A stretch of 64,000 nt of DNA, taken from assembly GCA_050305935.1 (NCBI GenBank), contig JBNLGG010000011.1:26127-90126 (forward strand), given 5' to 3'. The notes under the pieces are model-generated. The model saw nothing but the letters and a program-made list of their open reading frames with translations, did not search any database and had not been told where the DNA came from. Shown one piece after another: positions 8,143 to 16,447 of this stretch. How positions within the stretch are numbered: the first letter of the stretch is position 1; each line of letters opens with the position of its first letter. This DNA comes from CAJXNP01 sp050305935. Lineage in GTDB: Bacteria > Bacteroidota > Bacteroidia > Cytophagales > Cyclobacteriaceae. The position numbers and the translations under genes are program-made.

Positions 8143-9570
8143 CTATTTAATAAGACTGCCCATTTCTTCCAGCTCCATGCCTTTCGTTTCATATACATAT
8201 TTGATTACGAAGAAGACGGAGACGATGGCGCCCAAAGTGTATAAACCATAGGCGAAGGCCAGCCCCATGGAAGTCAATAGCAATGGGAAGGTAAGCGTAA
8301 TCAGGAAGTTAGAAAGCCATTGCGACACACCTGCCACTGCCAGTCCGGAACCACGCATCTGATTAGGGAACATCTCTCCCAGCATGATCCACATCACCGG
8401 ACCCCAGGAGAAGTTGAAGAATATGACGTATAAATTCGCTGAAATCAATGCCAGCACACCCATGGAGTCACTCAGCTCCAGGGTAGTTTTTCCTGTTGCC
8501 GGGTCGATCACCAGTGATCCTGAAACAAATGCCACTACCAGTAGTCCCAGGGTAACACTCATCCCTATGGACCCGACAACCAGCAAAGGCTTTCTACCGA
8601 TTTTATCCACCAGCAGTAATGCTGCAATGACGGCTGCTATACTTAAGGCACCGGAAACGACATTGATCAATAAGGCATCGCTCTCGCCAAATCCAACTGC
8701 CTGCCATAGTACCGCACCGTAGTAAAACACGACATTGATACCTACAAACTGCTGGAATGCTGCCAGTCCTATTCCCACCCACACAATTGGATGGATCTTT
8801 TTCTTCGCCTTATCCCACAGGTCAGACAAACTGGGTTTATGATGATCTGATGCAAAAGAAGCGTCTATCTCTGTCAGCTTAGTCTGACCAGCCACAGCTC
8901 CATACAGCCTGCTTAACACTTTTAATGCGGCATCCTTTCGTTGTTTCGCCACTAAAAATCTCGGACTCTCCGGAATAAAAAATAAGGAAATCAGGAAAAT
9001 CGCTGCCGGAATTAATTCCATCCAAAACATCCATCTCCAAGCCTCAAAATCCATCCAAAGGATATTCTCCGCTGATCCTGAAATATCGGCCAATAGATAA
9101 TTACTTAAGAATGAAATAAATAACCCTGAAATAATAGCGACTTGTTGTACAGTAGCCAAAGCTCCCCTGAATTTCGCGGGAGCAATTTCACTGATATAGG
9201 CCGGCGCCATCACTGAGGCCGCCCCTACTGCCAGACCACCAATAATTCTGTATACTATAAACTCAGGTGATGAGGTGGCAATCCCGGATCCCCAAGCAGA
9301 GATGATAAAAAATACAGCGGCGACAATCAGCATGGATTTTCGACCAAATTTATCTGCTAAGGTTCCTGCGAAATATGCTCCAACAGCACATCCCAACAGC
9401 ATGGAAGCTACATTAAATCCACTTCCTATATTTTCGGCGTTAAAAGCGGATTCAAGGCCTTTGACGGTCCCATTAATCACACCGCTGTCAAAACCGAATA
9501 AAAATCCCCCGAGGGTGGCGACCAGTGTTATACCAATAACATACGCCGTATTGTAATTCTCTTTACTCAT
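8143..9570 (-). CDS. xylE: MFS sugar:H+ symporter, XylE-like (probable xylose transporter)
   Basis: A 475-residue, 12-helix major facilitator protein of the sugar porter family. Visible signatures are GGFLFGFDSGVINGT in helix 1, DKFGRKS after helix 2, the PESPRFL motif at the end of helix 6, DKIGRKPLL after helix 8, and a helix 7 with QQFVGINVVFYYG. The start chosen (MSKENYNTAYVIG) lies 63 bases inside the longest frame, because helix 1 begins right after it. The sequence fits xylose/H+ symporters of Bacteroidota, and xylose kinase and isomerase genes are in the same window, but the substrate is inferred. A short fragment of its C-terminus is duplicated at 3253-3452. Confidence 0.85.
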   Translation of the reverse strand: MSKENYNTAYVIGITLVATLGGFLFGFDSGVINGTVKGLESAFNAENIGSGFNVASMLLGCAVGAYFAGTLADKFGRKSMLIVAAVFFIISAWGSGIATSSPEFIVYRIIGGLAVGAASVMAPAYISEIAPAKFRGALATVQQVAIISGLFISFLSNYLLADISGSAENILWMDFEAWRWMFWMELIPAAIFLISLFFIPESPRFLVAKQRKDAALKVLSRLYGAVAGQTKLTEIDASFASDHHKPSLSDLWDKAKKKIHPIVWVGIGLAAFQQFVGINVVFYYGAVLWQAVGFGESDALLINVVSGALSIAAVIAALLLVDKIGRKPLLVVGSIGMSVTLGLLVVAFVSGSLVIDPATGKTTLELSDSMGVLALISANLYVIFFNFSWGPVMWIMLGEMFPNQMRGSGLAVAGVSQWLSNFLITLTFPLLLTSMGLAFAYGLYTLGAIVSVFFVIKYVYETKGMELEEMGSLIK

Positions 9571-9621
9571 AAAAATAGTTGTCAAATGAAAAATTGCTTC
9601 ACAATATAGTAAGAATCCCCT

Positions 9622-9633
9622 ACTTATTGTCAA
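9622..9633 (-). promoter_or_regulatory. Candidate shared motif upstream of xylE-like gene
   Basis: On the minus strand reads TTGACAATAAGT, which matches TTGACTATAAGT upstream of xylB (21191-21202) at 11 of 12 positions. It lies 51-63 bases before the transporter start. It may be a shared promoter element or part of a regulator site; this is inferred from two sites only. Confidence 0.3.
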
Positions 9634-9779
9634 AAAGACTAAAAGTTAATTGTGGAATTTGAATATAAACATCTGGCATTTGAAGAAGGCGGTGTTAGTC
9701 TTTACCCATGCCAGGCACATAAAAAAAACACGTATCCGTGGTTTTAAAAAAATATCTGTTTACAAATTGGAGGCCTCTA

Positions 9780-9810
9780 CCTTTCCGAAAGTTCCAAACT
9801 TTCGGAAAGG
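9780..9810. repeat. Palindromic repeat, CCGAAAGTT family
   Basis: CCTTTCCGAAAGTT (9780-9793), loop CCA, AACTTTCGGAAAGG (9797-9810): a perfect 14-bp stem. Related copies are at 57002-57034 and 61601-61633. Confidence 0.85.
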
Positions 9811-9973
9811 TATTAGGTGCGTTTTTATTTGTTTTGGAACGGAAAAAATCCAAAATCCGAGGTCTGCGCATTCAAAGCGTAAGCGCGTGTGCCCCGAATG
9901 AAACCCCTGCGCTTGTTTTTCACTAAAAGCACTAGTACATTTGGTTTTTATCAACACATAATCACAAAATACT

Positions 9974-11194
9974 TTGAAGTTTTCAGAATTAGGATTGAAC
10001 GAGCATGTGCTCGAGGGGATCGAGGCGATGGGATTTGAAAACGCCACCGAAATCCAGGAAAAAGCTATTCCCCATATCCTTCAAGGCAAAGACATCATTG
10101 GTACCGCCCAAACCGGGACGGGTAAAACCGGTGCTTTTCTGCTACCGCTTGTTCATAAAATCATCGAAGAAGGTCACGATGATCACATAAAAGCATTGGT
10201 TATTGTTCCCACCAGGGAGCTGGCCATCCAGATTGATCAGCAGTTGGAAGGGTTTTCCTACTATACACCCCTGAGTTCGCTGGCGGTGTATGGGGGAAGC
10301 GATGGCGACACCTTTTCAAAAGAAAAGAAGGCATTGTCCCACGGCGCAGACATCGTCATTGGCACTCCCGGAAGATTGATCGCACACCTAAATATGGGTT
10401 ATGTTAAAATCAATGAATTAAAACATCTCGTGCTGGATGAAGCCGACAGAATGTTTAACATGGGATTCATTGATGACATCAAGCGAATTATCAAGAGCCT
10501 TCCTGCAAAACGTCAAAATTTGTTTTTCTCAGCTACTATGCCTCCCAAGGTGAGGGAGCTGGCGAAGACAGTTTTAAAGGACCCTGTTGAGATTAGCATT
10601 GCTATTTCAAAACCGGCAGAGCGGGTTACACAGGTAGCTTTCGTAGTCCATGACAATCAGAAAATTCCCCTGGCTACTTTTTTACTCAGCGCCAAGAAGC
10701 TTAAAAGTGTTATCGTTTTCTGTTCTACAAAGATCAGTACCAAAGACCTGACACGACAATTAAAGAAAGCGGGACAATCTGTGGAAGAAATCCATTCCGA
10801 TCTGGACCAGGAAACCCGGGGAAATGTGCTCCGGCAGTTTAAAAACCGGCAGGTCAAGATACTCGTGGCAACCGACATCCTCTCCCGCGGAATTGATGTG
10901 GAAGATATTGACCTGGTGTTGAATTTTGATGTACCCAATGACGGGGAGGATTACATCCACCGCATCGGAAGAACAGCCAGGGCCGCATCTAAAGGCCTTG
11001 CTGTGACCTTTATTAATCAAAAGTCACAGAATGATTTCTATCAAATAGAACAGTTGCTGGGTTCGCCTGTAAAAAAAGCGCCAATCCCGGAACAATTTGG
11101 CGAAGGGCCGGAATACAATCCACGGACACATCGTGGTGGCGGTGGAGGTAAAAAAAGAGGGCCTTTTAAGGTTAAAAAGTGGCCAAAGAAGTAG
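9974..11194 (+). CDS. DEAD-box ATP-dependent RNA helicase (RhlE-like)
   Basis: A 406-residue DEAD-box helicase that uses ATP to remodel RNA, for example in ribosome assembly or mRNA decay in the cold. Motifs in order: Q motif (FENATEIQEKAIP), Walker A AQTGTGKT near residue 46, PTRELA, TPGR, DEAD near 155, SAT near 185, SRGIDVEDID, and HRIGRTAR near 328. The tail is short, glycine- and lysine-rich (HRGGGGGKKRGPFKVKKW). The start is a TTG at 9974, because no ATG fits before the Q motif. RhlE type is the best guess; DbpA or CshA types have different C-terminal domains, absent here. Confidence 0.93.
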   Translation: MKFSELGLNEHVLEGIEAMGFENATEIQEKAIPHILQGKDIIGTAQTGTGKTGAFLLPLVHKIIEEGHDDHIKALVIVPTRELAIQIDQQLEGFSYYTPLSSLAVYGGSDGDTFSKEKKALSHGADIVIGTPGRLIAHLNMGYVKINELKHLVLDEADRMFNMGFIDDIKRIIKSLPAKRQNLFFSATMPPKVRELAKTVLKDPVEISIAISKPAERVTQVAFVVHDNQKIPLATFLLSAKKLKSVIVFCSTKISTKDLTRQLKKAGQSVEEIHSDLDQETRGNVLRQFKNRQVKILVATDILSRGIDVEDIDLVLNFDVPNDGEDYIHRIGRTARAASKGLAVTFINQKSQNDFYQIEQLLGSPVKKAPIPEQFGEGPEYNPRTHRGGGGGKKRGPFKVKKWPKK

Positions 11195-11252
11195 ATTTCA
11201 AACATTGCCCTCAACCCCACGACTCTGTTGTGTGCCCGCCTGCAGAGGTGAG

Positions 11253-11303
11253 GCATGTTTTTACCAACAGGAATACTATCAAGAATTGCTGGTGAAAACA
11301 CGC
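11253..11303. repeat. Imperfect inverted repeat between convergent genes
   Basis: GCATGTTTTTACCAACAG (11253-11270) pairs with 11286-11303 at 15 of 18 positions. It lies between the helicase and the convergent ndh gene and may end both transcripts. Confidence 0.45.
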
Positions 11304-11314
11304 AGCAATGAATG

Positions 11315-12673
11315 CTATTCCGGCTTCCGTGCTTTCTCTTTCACAAAAGCTCTTATGATCAATCTCGTTCCCCGGTCGTAGGTGAAATAGTTCCATATCC
11401 AGTTGCTCATCACGACCATCTTATTCCTGAACTCAGTGATATAAACCAGGTGTATGAACATCCAGATCATCCAGGCAAACAATCCACCAAAGTTTCCCCT
11501 TCCCGGCAAGTCTACCACTGCCCTGTTCCTTCCGACAGTGGCCATAGAACCTTTATCAAAGTAATCGAAGGGTTTCAGGTCTTTATTTCGAAGCATTCTG
11601 GAAAGATTTTTTCCTAAATGTATTCCCTGCTGGATTGCCACCGGGGCCAGCATCGGTAATCCGTTAGGGTGCCTATCAGTTTTCATCAAAGCAATATCAC
11701 CAATAGCAAATATCCGGTCAAAGCCATTGACCTGGTTATATTCATTTACCACAATTCTGTTTCGCTCAATGACATTCGTCGGTAAGCCATCGATGACATT
11801 TCCCATAACACCTGCCGCCCATACCAGGGTTTCACTTAAAATCTCATCGCCGTTATCCAGTGTTACGGTGTGACCATCATAAGATTTAACATACCTGCCC
11901 AGCACTACCTCTACATCAAACCGCTGTAAATATTTGAGTGCCTTCGCTCCTGCCTTCTCTGACATCGTCGACAAAAGTCGATCCTGGGCTTCGATCAGAA
12001 TGATTTTCATTCTCTTGAAGTCCAGCTCCTTATAGTCTTTTGGTAGTACGTGCATTTTCAGCTCACCCAGCGCACCGGACACCTCCACTCCTGTGGGTCC
12101 ACCTCCTACGATGACAAAGTTCAGGAGGCTTTGCGCCGCATTTTCCCTATTGATCAATACAGCCTTCTCAAAATTTTGAAGGATTTGGCTCCGTAGATCC
12201 AGTGCCTGAGGGACTTGTTTTAGCGGAAAGGCATTTTTTAGTATCCCGTCATTTCCGAAATAATTTGTTTTTGATCCGTTGGCAATGACCAGGTAATCGT
12301 AGTCAAGTTCACCAATGGAGGTAGAAATTGTTTTTTTGTCAGGATTTATTTTCCTCACCGTCGCATACCGGAAATAAAAGTTCTTCATACTGCCAAACAA
12401 TTTCCGGATAGGTCCGGCGATGGAGTCGGGTTCCAGCCCGGCGGTGGCCACCTGATAAAGTAATGGCTGGAAGGTATGATAATTATGGCGGTCAAACATA
12501 ACTATTTGAAAACCGGCTTTCCGCAGCTTCTTTACGAGCCTGATGCCTGCAAATCCTCCACCGATGATCACAATACGCGGAAGATTGGAAGGTGGAATAC
12601 TGATGGAAAGTAAATTATTTGATGGTGCGGACAAAGATTCCTTGTCCATGGTTACTACCTCTTCTTGAATCAC
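11315..12673 (-). CDS. ndh: Type II NADH dehydrogenase (NDH-2)
   Basis: A 452-residue FAD-dependent NADH:quinone oxidoreductase that feeds electrons into the respiratory chain without pumping protons. The FAD-binding motif GGGFAG is near residue 38, the NAD-binding motif GGGPTG near 187, and the pattern AIGDIALM followed by LAPVAIQQGIHLG near 330-360 is typical of NDH-2. The C-terminal part has WMIWMFIHLVYI, the membrane-anchoring amphipathic region. The quinone-binding AxxQG-type sequence (APVAIQQG) is intact. A second start, MDKES, eight codons in, is possible. It converges with the helicase gene. Confidence 0.93.
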   Translation of the reverse strand: MIQEEVVTMDKESLSAPSNNLLSISIPPSNLPRIVIIGGGFAGIRLVKKLRKAGFQIVMFDRHNYHTFQPLLYQVATAGLEPDSIAGPIRKLFGSMKNFYFRYATVRKINPDKKTISTSIGELDYDYLVIANGSKTNYFGNDGILKNAFPLKQVPQALDLRSQILQNFEKAVLINRENAAQSLLNFVIVGGGPTGVEVSGALGELKMHVLPKDYKELDFKRMKIILIEAQDRLLSTMSEKAGAKALKYLQRFDVEVVLGRYVKSYDGHTVTLDNGDEILSETLVWAAGVMGNVIDGLPTNVIERNRIVVNEYNQVNGFDRIFAIGDIALMKTDRHPNGLPMLAPVAIQQGIHLGKNLSRMLRNKDLKPFDYFDKGSMATVGRNRAVVDLPGRGNFGGLFAWMIWMFIHLVYITEFRNKMVVMSNWIWNYFTYDRGTRLIIRAFVKEKARKPE

Positions 12674-12748
12674 AGCTTAAAAGTTTATCCTCGGTTCTAA
12701 GTACGAAATTAAACACAAAAGTATGCTGAAAAAGGTTAATATGTTCAC

Positions 12749-12782
12749 AAACCTGACAGGTTTTCGAAAACCTGTTTGGTTT
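12749..12782. repeat. 34-bp palindrome downstream of the REP-associated transposase
   Basis: AAACCTGACAGGTTTTC followed by an almost exact reverse complement (GAAAACCTGTTTGGTTT), two mismatches. It lies 16 bases past the end of the transposase gene and is built from the same half-palindrome as composite copies A to C. Confidence 0.9.
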
Positions 12783-12798
12783 AAGTTCAACGGCTCAA

Positions 12799-13377
12799 TT
12801 AATCAAAAACACTCTGATAATTTTCAATATTCTCGTGGCATTTTCTGAATTCATTTATACTACCGAACCAATCCAATACATCAGTTTTCTGGACGACGCC
12901 GTTTCTATTCTCATTATATTCCCTAAAGGAACTGTGAGGCCACTGATTTAAGTCACTTACAAATCCATGTTTTACAGGATTGTTGTGAATGTAAAGAATG
13001 AGTTGGTTAAAATATTCTTCATTTTCCACCTGCTTATATTTAAATGGCCTTTGAAATAAGCTGCCCCTTCTGGAATACATTTTATTAAAAGCTTTTGCGT
13101 AAGCATTAAATAGCTTGCTGAATTGATTCACAACATGCTTTTCAACTTGAGCCCCCTCTTTCAAATCCAAGTTCTCCCTGAGCAAAGCATCATCTTTTAC
13201 CCTAATCATAAATTGGAAATGATTTGGCATCAACACATAAGCGTATGTATCTGCAACGAGGTTAATAAAATGGCTGTACTTTCTTAAAAAGTAATCGTAG
13301 TTCTCATGCGATTTAAACAGGTCTTCATTGCCATTAGCCCTGTTGTAAATATGAAACATACAATTTGGTGATAGCAT
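12799..13377 (-). CDS. REP-associated tyrosine transposase (Y1_Tnp, RAYT type)
   Basis: A 192-residue Y1 transposase domain protein of the IS200/IS605-related RAYT group, domesticated single-strand endonucleases linked to REP palindromes. It begins CMFHIYNRANGNE, has MPNHFQFMI at about residue 68-76 where the HUH metal motif is expected, and YIHNNPVKHGFV followed by WPHSSFREY, the usual end of the domain holding the catalytic tyrosine. The second histidine of HUH is glutamine here (codon CAA), which may weaken metal binding or reflect a sub-group. It lies alone between two copies of the 34-bp palindrome (12749-12782 and 13412-13445), the classic layout of a RAYT with its own REP sequences. 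Confidence 0.9.
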   Translation of the reverse strand: MLSPNCMFHIYNRANGNEDLFKSHENYDYFLRKYSHFINLVADTYAYVLMPNHFQFMIRVKDDALLRENLDLKEGAQVEKHVVNQFSKLFNAYAKAFNKMYSRRGSLFQRPFKYKQVENEEYFNQLILYIHNNPVKHGFVSDLNQWPHSSFREYNENRNGVVQKTDVLDWFGSINEFRKCHENIENYQSVFD

Positions 13378-13411
13378 CGGTGCTTTTTATTTGGATTTAA
13401 CGATAGGATTC

Positions 13412-13445
13412 AAACCTGACAGGTTTTCGAAAACCTGTCAGGTTT
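13412..13445. repeat. 34-bp perfect palindrome upstream of the REP-associated transposase
   Basis: AAACCTGACAGGTTTTC followed by its exact reverse complement. It sits 35 bases upstream of the transposase start and 16 bases past the stop of the next minus-strand gene. Confidence 0.95.
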
Positions 13446-13460
13446 ATTTTATAGATAAAC

Positions 13461-16391
13461 TTACCTCCCCGCCTCATAGATCACTTCCTGGATGTTTGTC
13501 CGGGTGTTCAATTTGAAGAGTTTCGTATTTTCCCGGGTGGGGTACACGCGGTTAGATAAAAACACTAAGACAATATTATTCTCGGGATCCGCCCAGACGA
13601 AAGTACCTGTAAATCCCGTATGCCCAAAGCTGCTTTGGCTGACGGATTTCGCCGTGTTTCCATTTTCGTTGGGTTCTTCCAACGGCCGGTCAAATCCCAA
13701 GGCTCTCCGGTTGTCATTGGTTTCGCAATATTGGCACCGGGTAAACTCTTTTACGGTTTCCTCCTTCAGGTATCGTTTCCCTCCATATTCCCCATAATTA
13801 CACCACATTTGCGCCAGTTTTGCCAGGTCATTCGCTGTGGAAAAGAGGCCCGCGTTGGTCGATAAGCCGCCCATCAATGCCGCCCCTTCATCGTGAACCG
13901 TAGCGTGCAATTGCTGCTTTCTAAACAGGCTATCATACTCAGTCGGCACAATTTGACTTGGATTAAACCTCTTATAAGGATTAAAAACCATGGACTTTGC
14001 CCCGAGAGGCTTATAAAAATTTTCATACAAATATTCGTCAAACGGTTGCCCCGAAAGATCTTCAATAATTTGGGGAAAGAGGTAGAAAATCAGCCCTGAG
14101 TACAAGTATTTCTTCTCTCCCAGTTCGGTCTTCTTGATTTGCTGATAGATCTTCTTTTTATACTTTCGGTGTACAAACAGGCCATCAGCCACTTTGATGG
14201 GAAAACGCTTGCTGGAATCTTCTTTTACAGTAAACCATTTGAACTTTCCGTTCTTCTTCACTATGGTCTTCCAATACGGAACCCAGGCTTTTAAACCGGC
14301 CTGGTGCGCCAGAATTTCCCGAAAAGTGACTTGTCCGAATGCATTGTTAAAGTAGGGTAAATAATCCACCAGCTTTTTATCGAGATCAAACTTACCCTCT
14401 TCGTATAATTTCATTAATGCCGTAGTGGCGCCTGCCACCTTTGTGATCGAAGCGAGGTCATACAGATCTGAATTACTGACCGGTTGCAGGCTATCGTAGG
14501 TATGATAGCCATAAGACTTCTGCCAAACCACCATTCCGTTCTTTGCCGCTAATACCTGGCAACCCGGAGTTGCTTTTTCCCTGATCGCGTTAATGGCGAG
14601 GGAGTCAATTTTCTTCATCGCTGAGGTAGTTAGACCTGCATCTTCCGGAACAGAATATTTAAATCTCCCAAGGTGTTCCACATTCATCCCTTTGCCAAAT
14701 TTGAAATGCTCATTCACCGTAACCGGCAGTTTGCCAGGAGAATCTACGGCGCCAAACAGGAGCTGCGCAGCAAGTGACTGGGTGTAATCTGTTTCCTGGT
14801 AAGTGACGATTAATGCCTGTGCTTCATTAATCGAATCAAAAAAATTAAGGGCATAGGGATTTCCAAAATGAGTGATGATTCCTTTGCCGGAGGAAGCAAC
14901 CCGATTAATTAATTGAATTTCATTTTCCGTTAATCCAAACTCATCCCTCGGGTACACCTTTACACCATGTATCCCAAGCAATATCACATCATATTCTTTC
15001 AATGCTGAAAACAACTCATCGTAATCACCTTGTCCGGCTTCTTTTGCTATTTGAAAATGATCCATCCACAGGTAATTATCCAACATCTCCTGCCATGAGG
15101 TTTTTTCATGGACACCTACCGAAACGGAGGCTACTCGTGTTTTTGTCAGTTCTCTCATCGGCAGAACATCTTCTTTGTTTTCCAGCAAGGTAAGGCTGGC
15201 CTGCGCAAGTTGTATGTTTAGGAATGCATCTCCCGGGGAATTTAGGTCTTCGATCAAATGATTGATTTCAACCGGATGATAATCGTTTAATCCTGCATCA
15301 AATTTTGCCCCTAATATTTTCCTGCACCTCGCGTCGATTTCGTCCTGCGAAATGCTTCCACTTTCCACTTCCTTCATGATCAGCTCAACAGCCTTCGGCA
15401 CATCTTCCGAAAACTCCATCACATCATTTCCCGCCTTAAAAGCCAACAAATCCACCTCACCTGGACCGTAAAAATTGGTTACCCCTTTCATATTTAAGGC
15501 ATCGGTAAAAATCAATCCTTCAAAACCCATCCCTTCTTTCAGGAGGTCGGTCACAATAGCTTTTGATAATGTGGAAGGCACACCCGACGAATCCAGTGCC
15601 GGAACATTCAGGTGGGCGATCATCACTCCTCCTATCCCATGGTCTATGGCAAATTGAAAAGGGTAAAGCTCCATGGTATCGAGGCGCGTTCTTGAAAAAG
15701 GGATCGTGGGGAGGCTGTGATGGGAATCCGCATTGGTATCGCCGTGCCCCGGAAAATGCTTGGCCACTGCCATAATCCCCTGATCCTGCATCCCTTTGGC
15801 TATTTCAAAACCTCGCCAGGTAACTTCTTCCTTATTTTCTCCGAAGGACCGGAAATTTATCACAGGATTTTCTGCATTGTTGTTGATATCCAATACCGGT
15901 GCAAAATTGACGTGCACCCCCAATCTTTTCAAATGCCTGGCCATCGCCGCTCCCGTTTCATAAATTAAATGCGGATCCTGAATGGCGCCCAAACTCATTT
16001 GATAGGGAAATCGGGTCGTGCTATCCAGCCTCATTTTTAGCCCCCATTCCGCATCCATTGCGACGAGCAAAGGAACTTTTGAAGCAGCTTGTAAACTATT
16101 GTTTAATTGCGCTTGCCGGACAGGGCCTCCCTGGAAGAATATCACACCACCGATACCATGGTCCGACACATATTTTATCAAATCAGCCTCATAAAGCGAA
16201 TCCCGGTTGGAGTAGGCAGCTACCATGAAGAGCTGGGCAAGGCGCTCATCAGGAGTCAGCGTTGAAAAAACAGAATCTACCCATGTATTTCTTTTGATGG
16301 ATAAGCTATCGGAATTGTCAACAGCAAAAACCGTCAAAACATTCAACTGGAAAACAAACAGGGGCAGGAATATTTTATGTGAAAGATGCAT
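13461..16391 (-). CDS. Fused glycoside hydrolase family 3 / class C beta-lactamase-type serine hydrolase
   Basis: A 976-residue exported enzyme. Residues 30-370 are a GH3 domain of the NagZ beta-N-acetylglucosaminidase type: VAMDAEWGLKMRLD, the KHFPGHGDTNADSHHSLP loop near 210-227 with the His that acts as general acid/base in NagZ, and the nucleophile Asp in TDALNMKG near 297. About 380-600 is the GH3 C-terminal domain. Residues 615-970 form a beta-lactamase-like serine hydrolase with SITK near 648 and a HTGFTG motif. The signal peptide ends near TVFAVD. The fusion suggests sequential processing of wall fragments in the periplasm. It faces the divergent PBP4 gene, which fits a murein role; the substrate of the second domain is unknown. 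Confidence 0.92.
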   Translation of the reverse strand: MHLSHKIFLPLFVFQLNVLTVFAVDNSDSLSIKRNTWVDSVFSTLTPDERLAQLFMVAAYSNRDSLYEADLIKYVSDHGIGGVIFFQGGPVRQAQLNNSLQAASKVPLLVAMDAEWGLKMRLDSTTRFPYQMSLGAIQDPHLIYETGAAMARHLKRLGVHVNFAPVLDINNNAENPVINFRSFGENKEEVTWRGFEIAKGMQDQGIMAVAKHFPGHGDTNADSHHSLPTIPFSRTRLDTMELYPFQFAIDHGIGGVMIAHLNVPALDSSGVPSTLSKAIVTDLLKEGMGFEGLIFTDALNMKGVTNFYGPGEVDLLAFKAGNDVMEFSEDVPKAVELIMKEVESGSISQDEIDARCRKILGAKFDAGLNDYHPVEINHLIEDLNSPGDAFLNIQLAQASLTLLENKEDVLPMRELTKTRVASVSVGVHEKTSWQEMLDNYLWMDHFQIAKEAGQGDYDELFSALKEYDVILLGIHGVKVYPRDEFGLTENEIQLINRVASSGKGIITHFGNPYALNFFDSINEAQALIVTYQETDYTQSLAAQLLFGAVDSPGKLPVTVNEHFKFGKGMNVEHLGRFKYSVPEDAGLTTSAMKKIDSLAINAIREKATPGCQVLAAKNGMVVWQKSYGYHTYDSLQPVSNSDLYDLASITKVAGATTALMKLYEEGKFDLDKKLVDYLPYFNNAFGQVTFREILAHQAGLKAWVPYWKTIVKKNGKFKWFTVKEDSSKRFPIKVADGLFVHRKYKKKIYQQIKKTELGEKKYLYSGLIFYLFPQIIEDLSGQPFDEYLYENFYKPLGAKSMVFNPYKRFNPSQIVPTEYDSLFRKQQLHATVHDEGAALMGGLSTNAGLFSTANDLAKLAQMWCNYGEYGGKRYLKEETVKEFTRCQYCETNDNRRALGFDRPLEEPNENGNTAKSVSQSSFGHTGFTGTFVWADPENNIVLVFLSNRVYPTRENTKLFKLNTRTNIQEVIYEAGR

Positions 16392-16447
16392 TAATGGATT
16401 TTGATTTCATATTTTTATCAAACTCAAAATTAAGATTTATTTGACGT

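Larger units (their letters stand above)
9571..9973. other. Intergenic region between transporter and helicase
   Basis: Divergent upstream region of 400 bases. It holds a candidate control site near 9622 and a palindromic repeat at 9780-9810. Short frames over 9650-9926 run through the palindrome and are not supported as genes. The helicase may have a long leader. Confidence 0.5.

Noticed and set aside
9650..9926. Two overlapping short frames upstream of the helicase
   Set aside because: Both cross the 9780-9810 hairpin, lack family similarity, and have basic low-complexity products.
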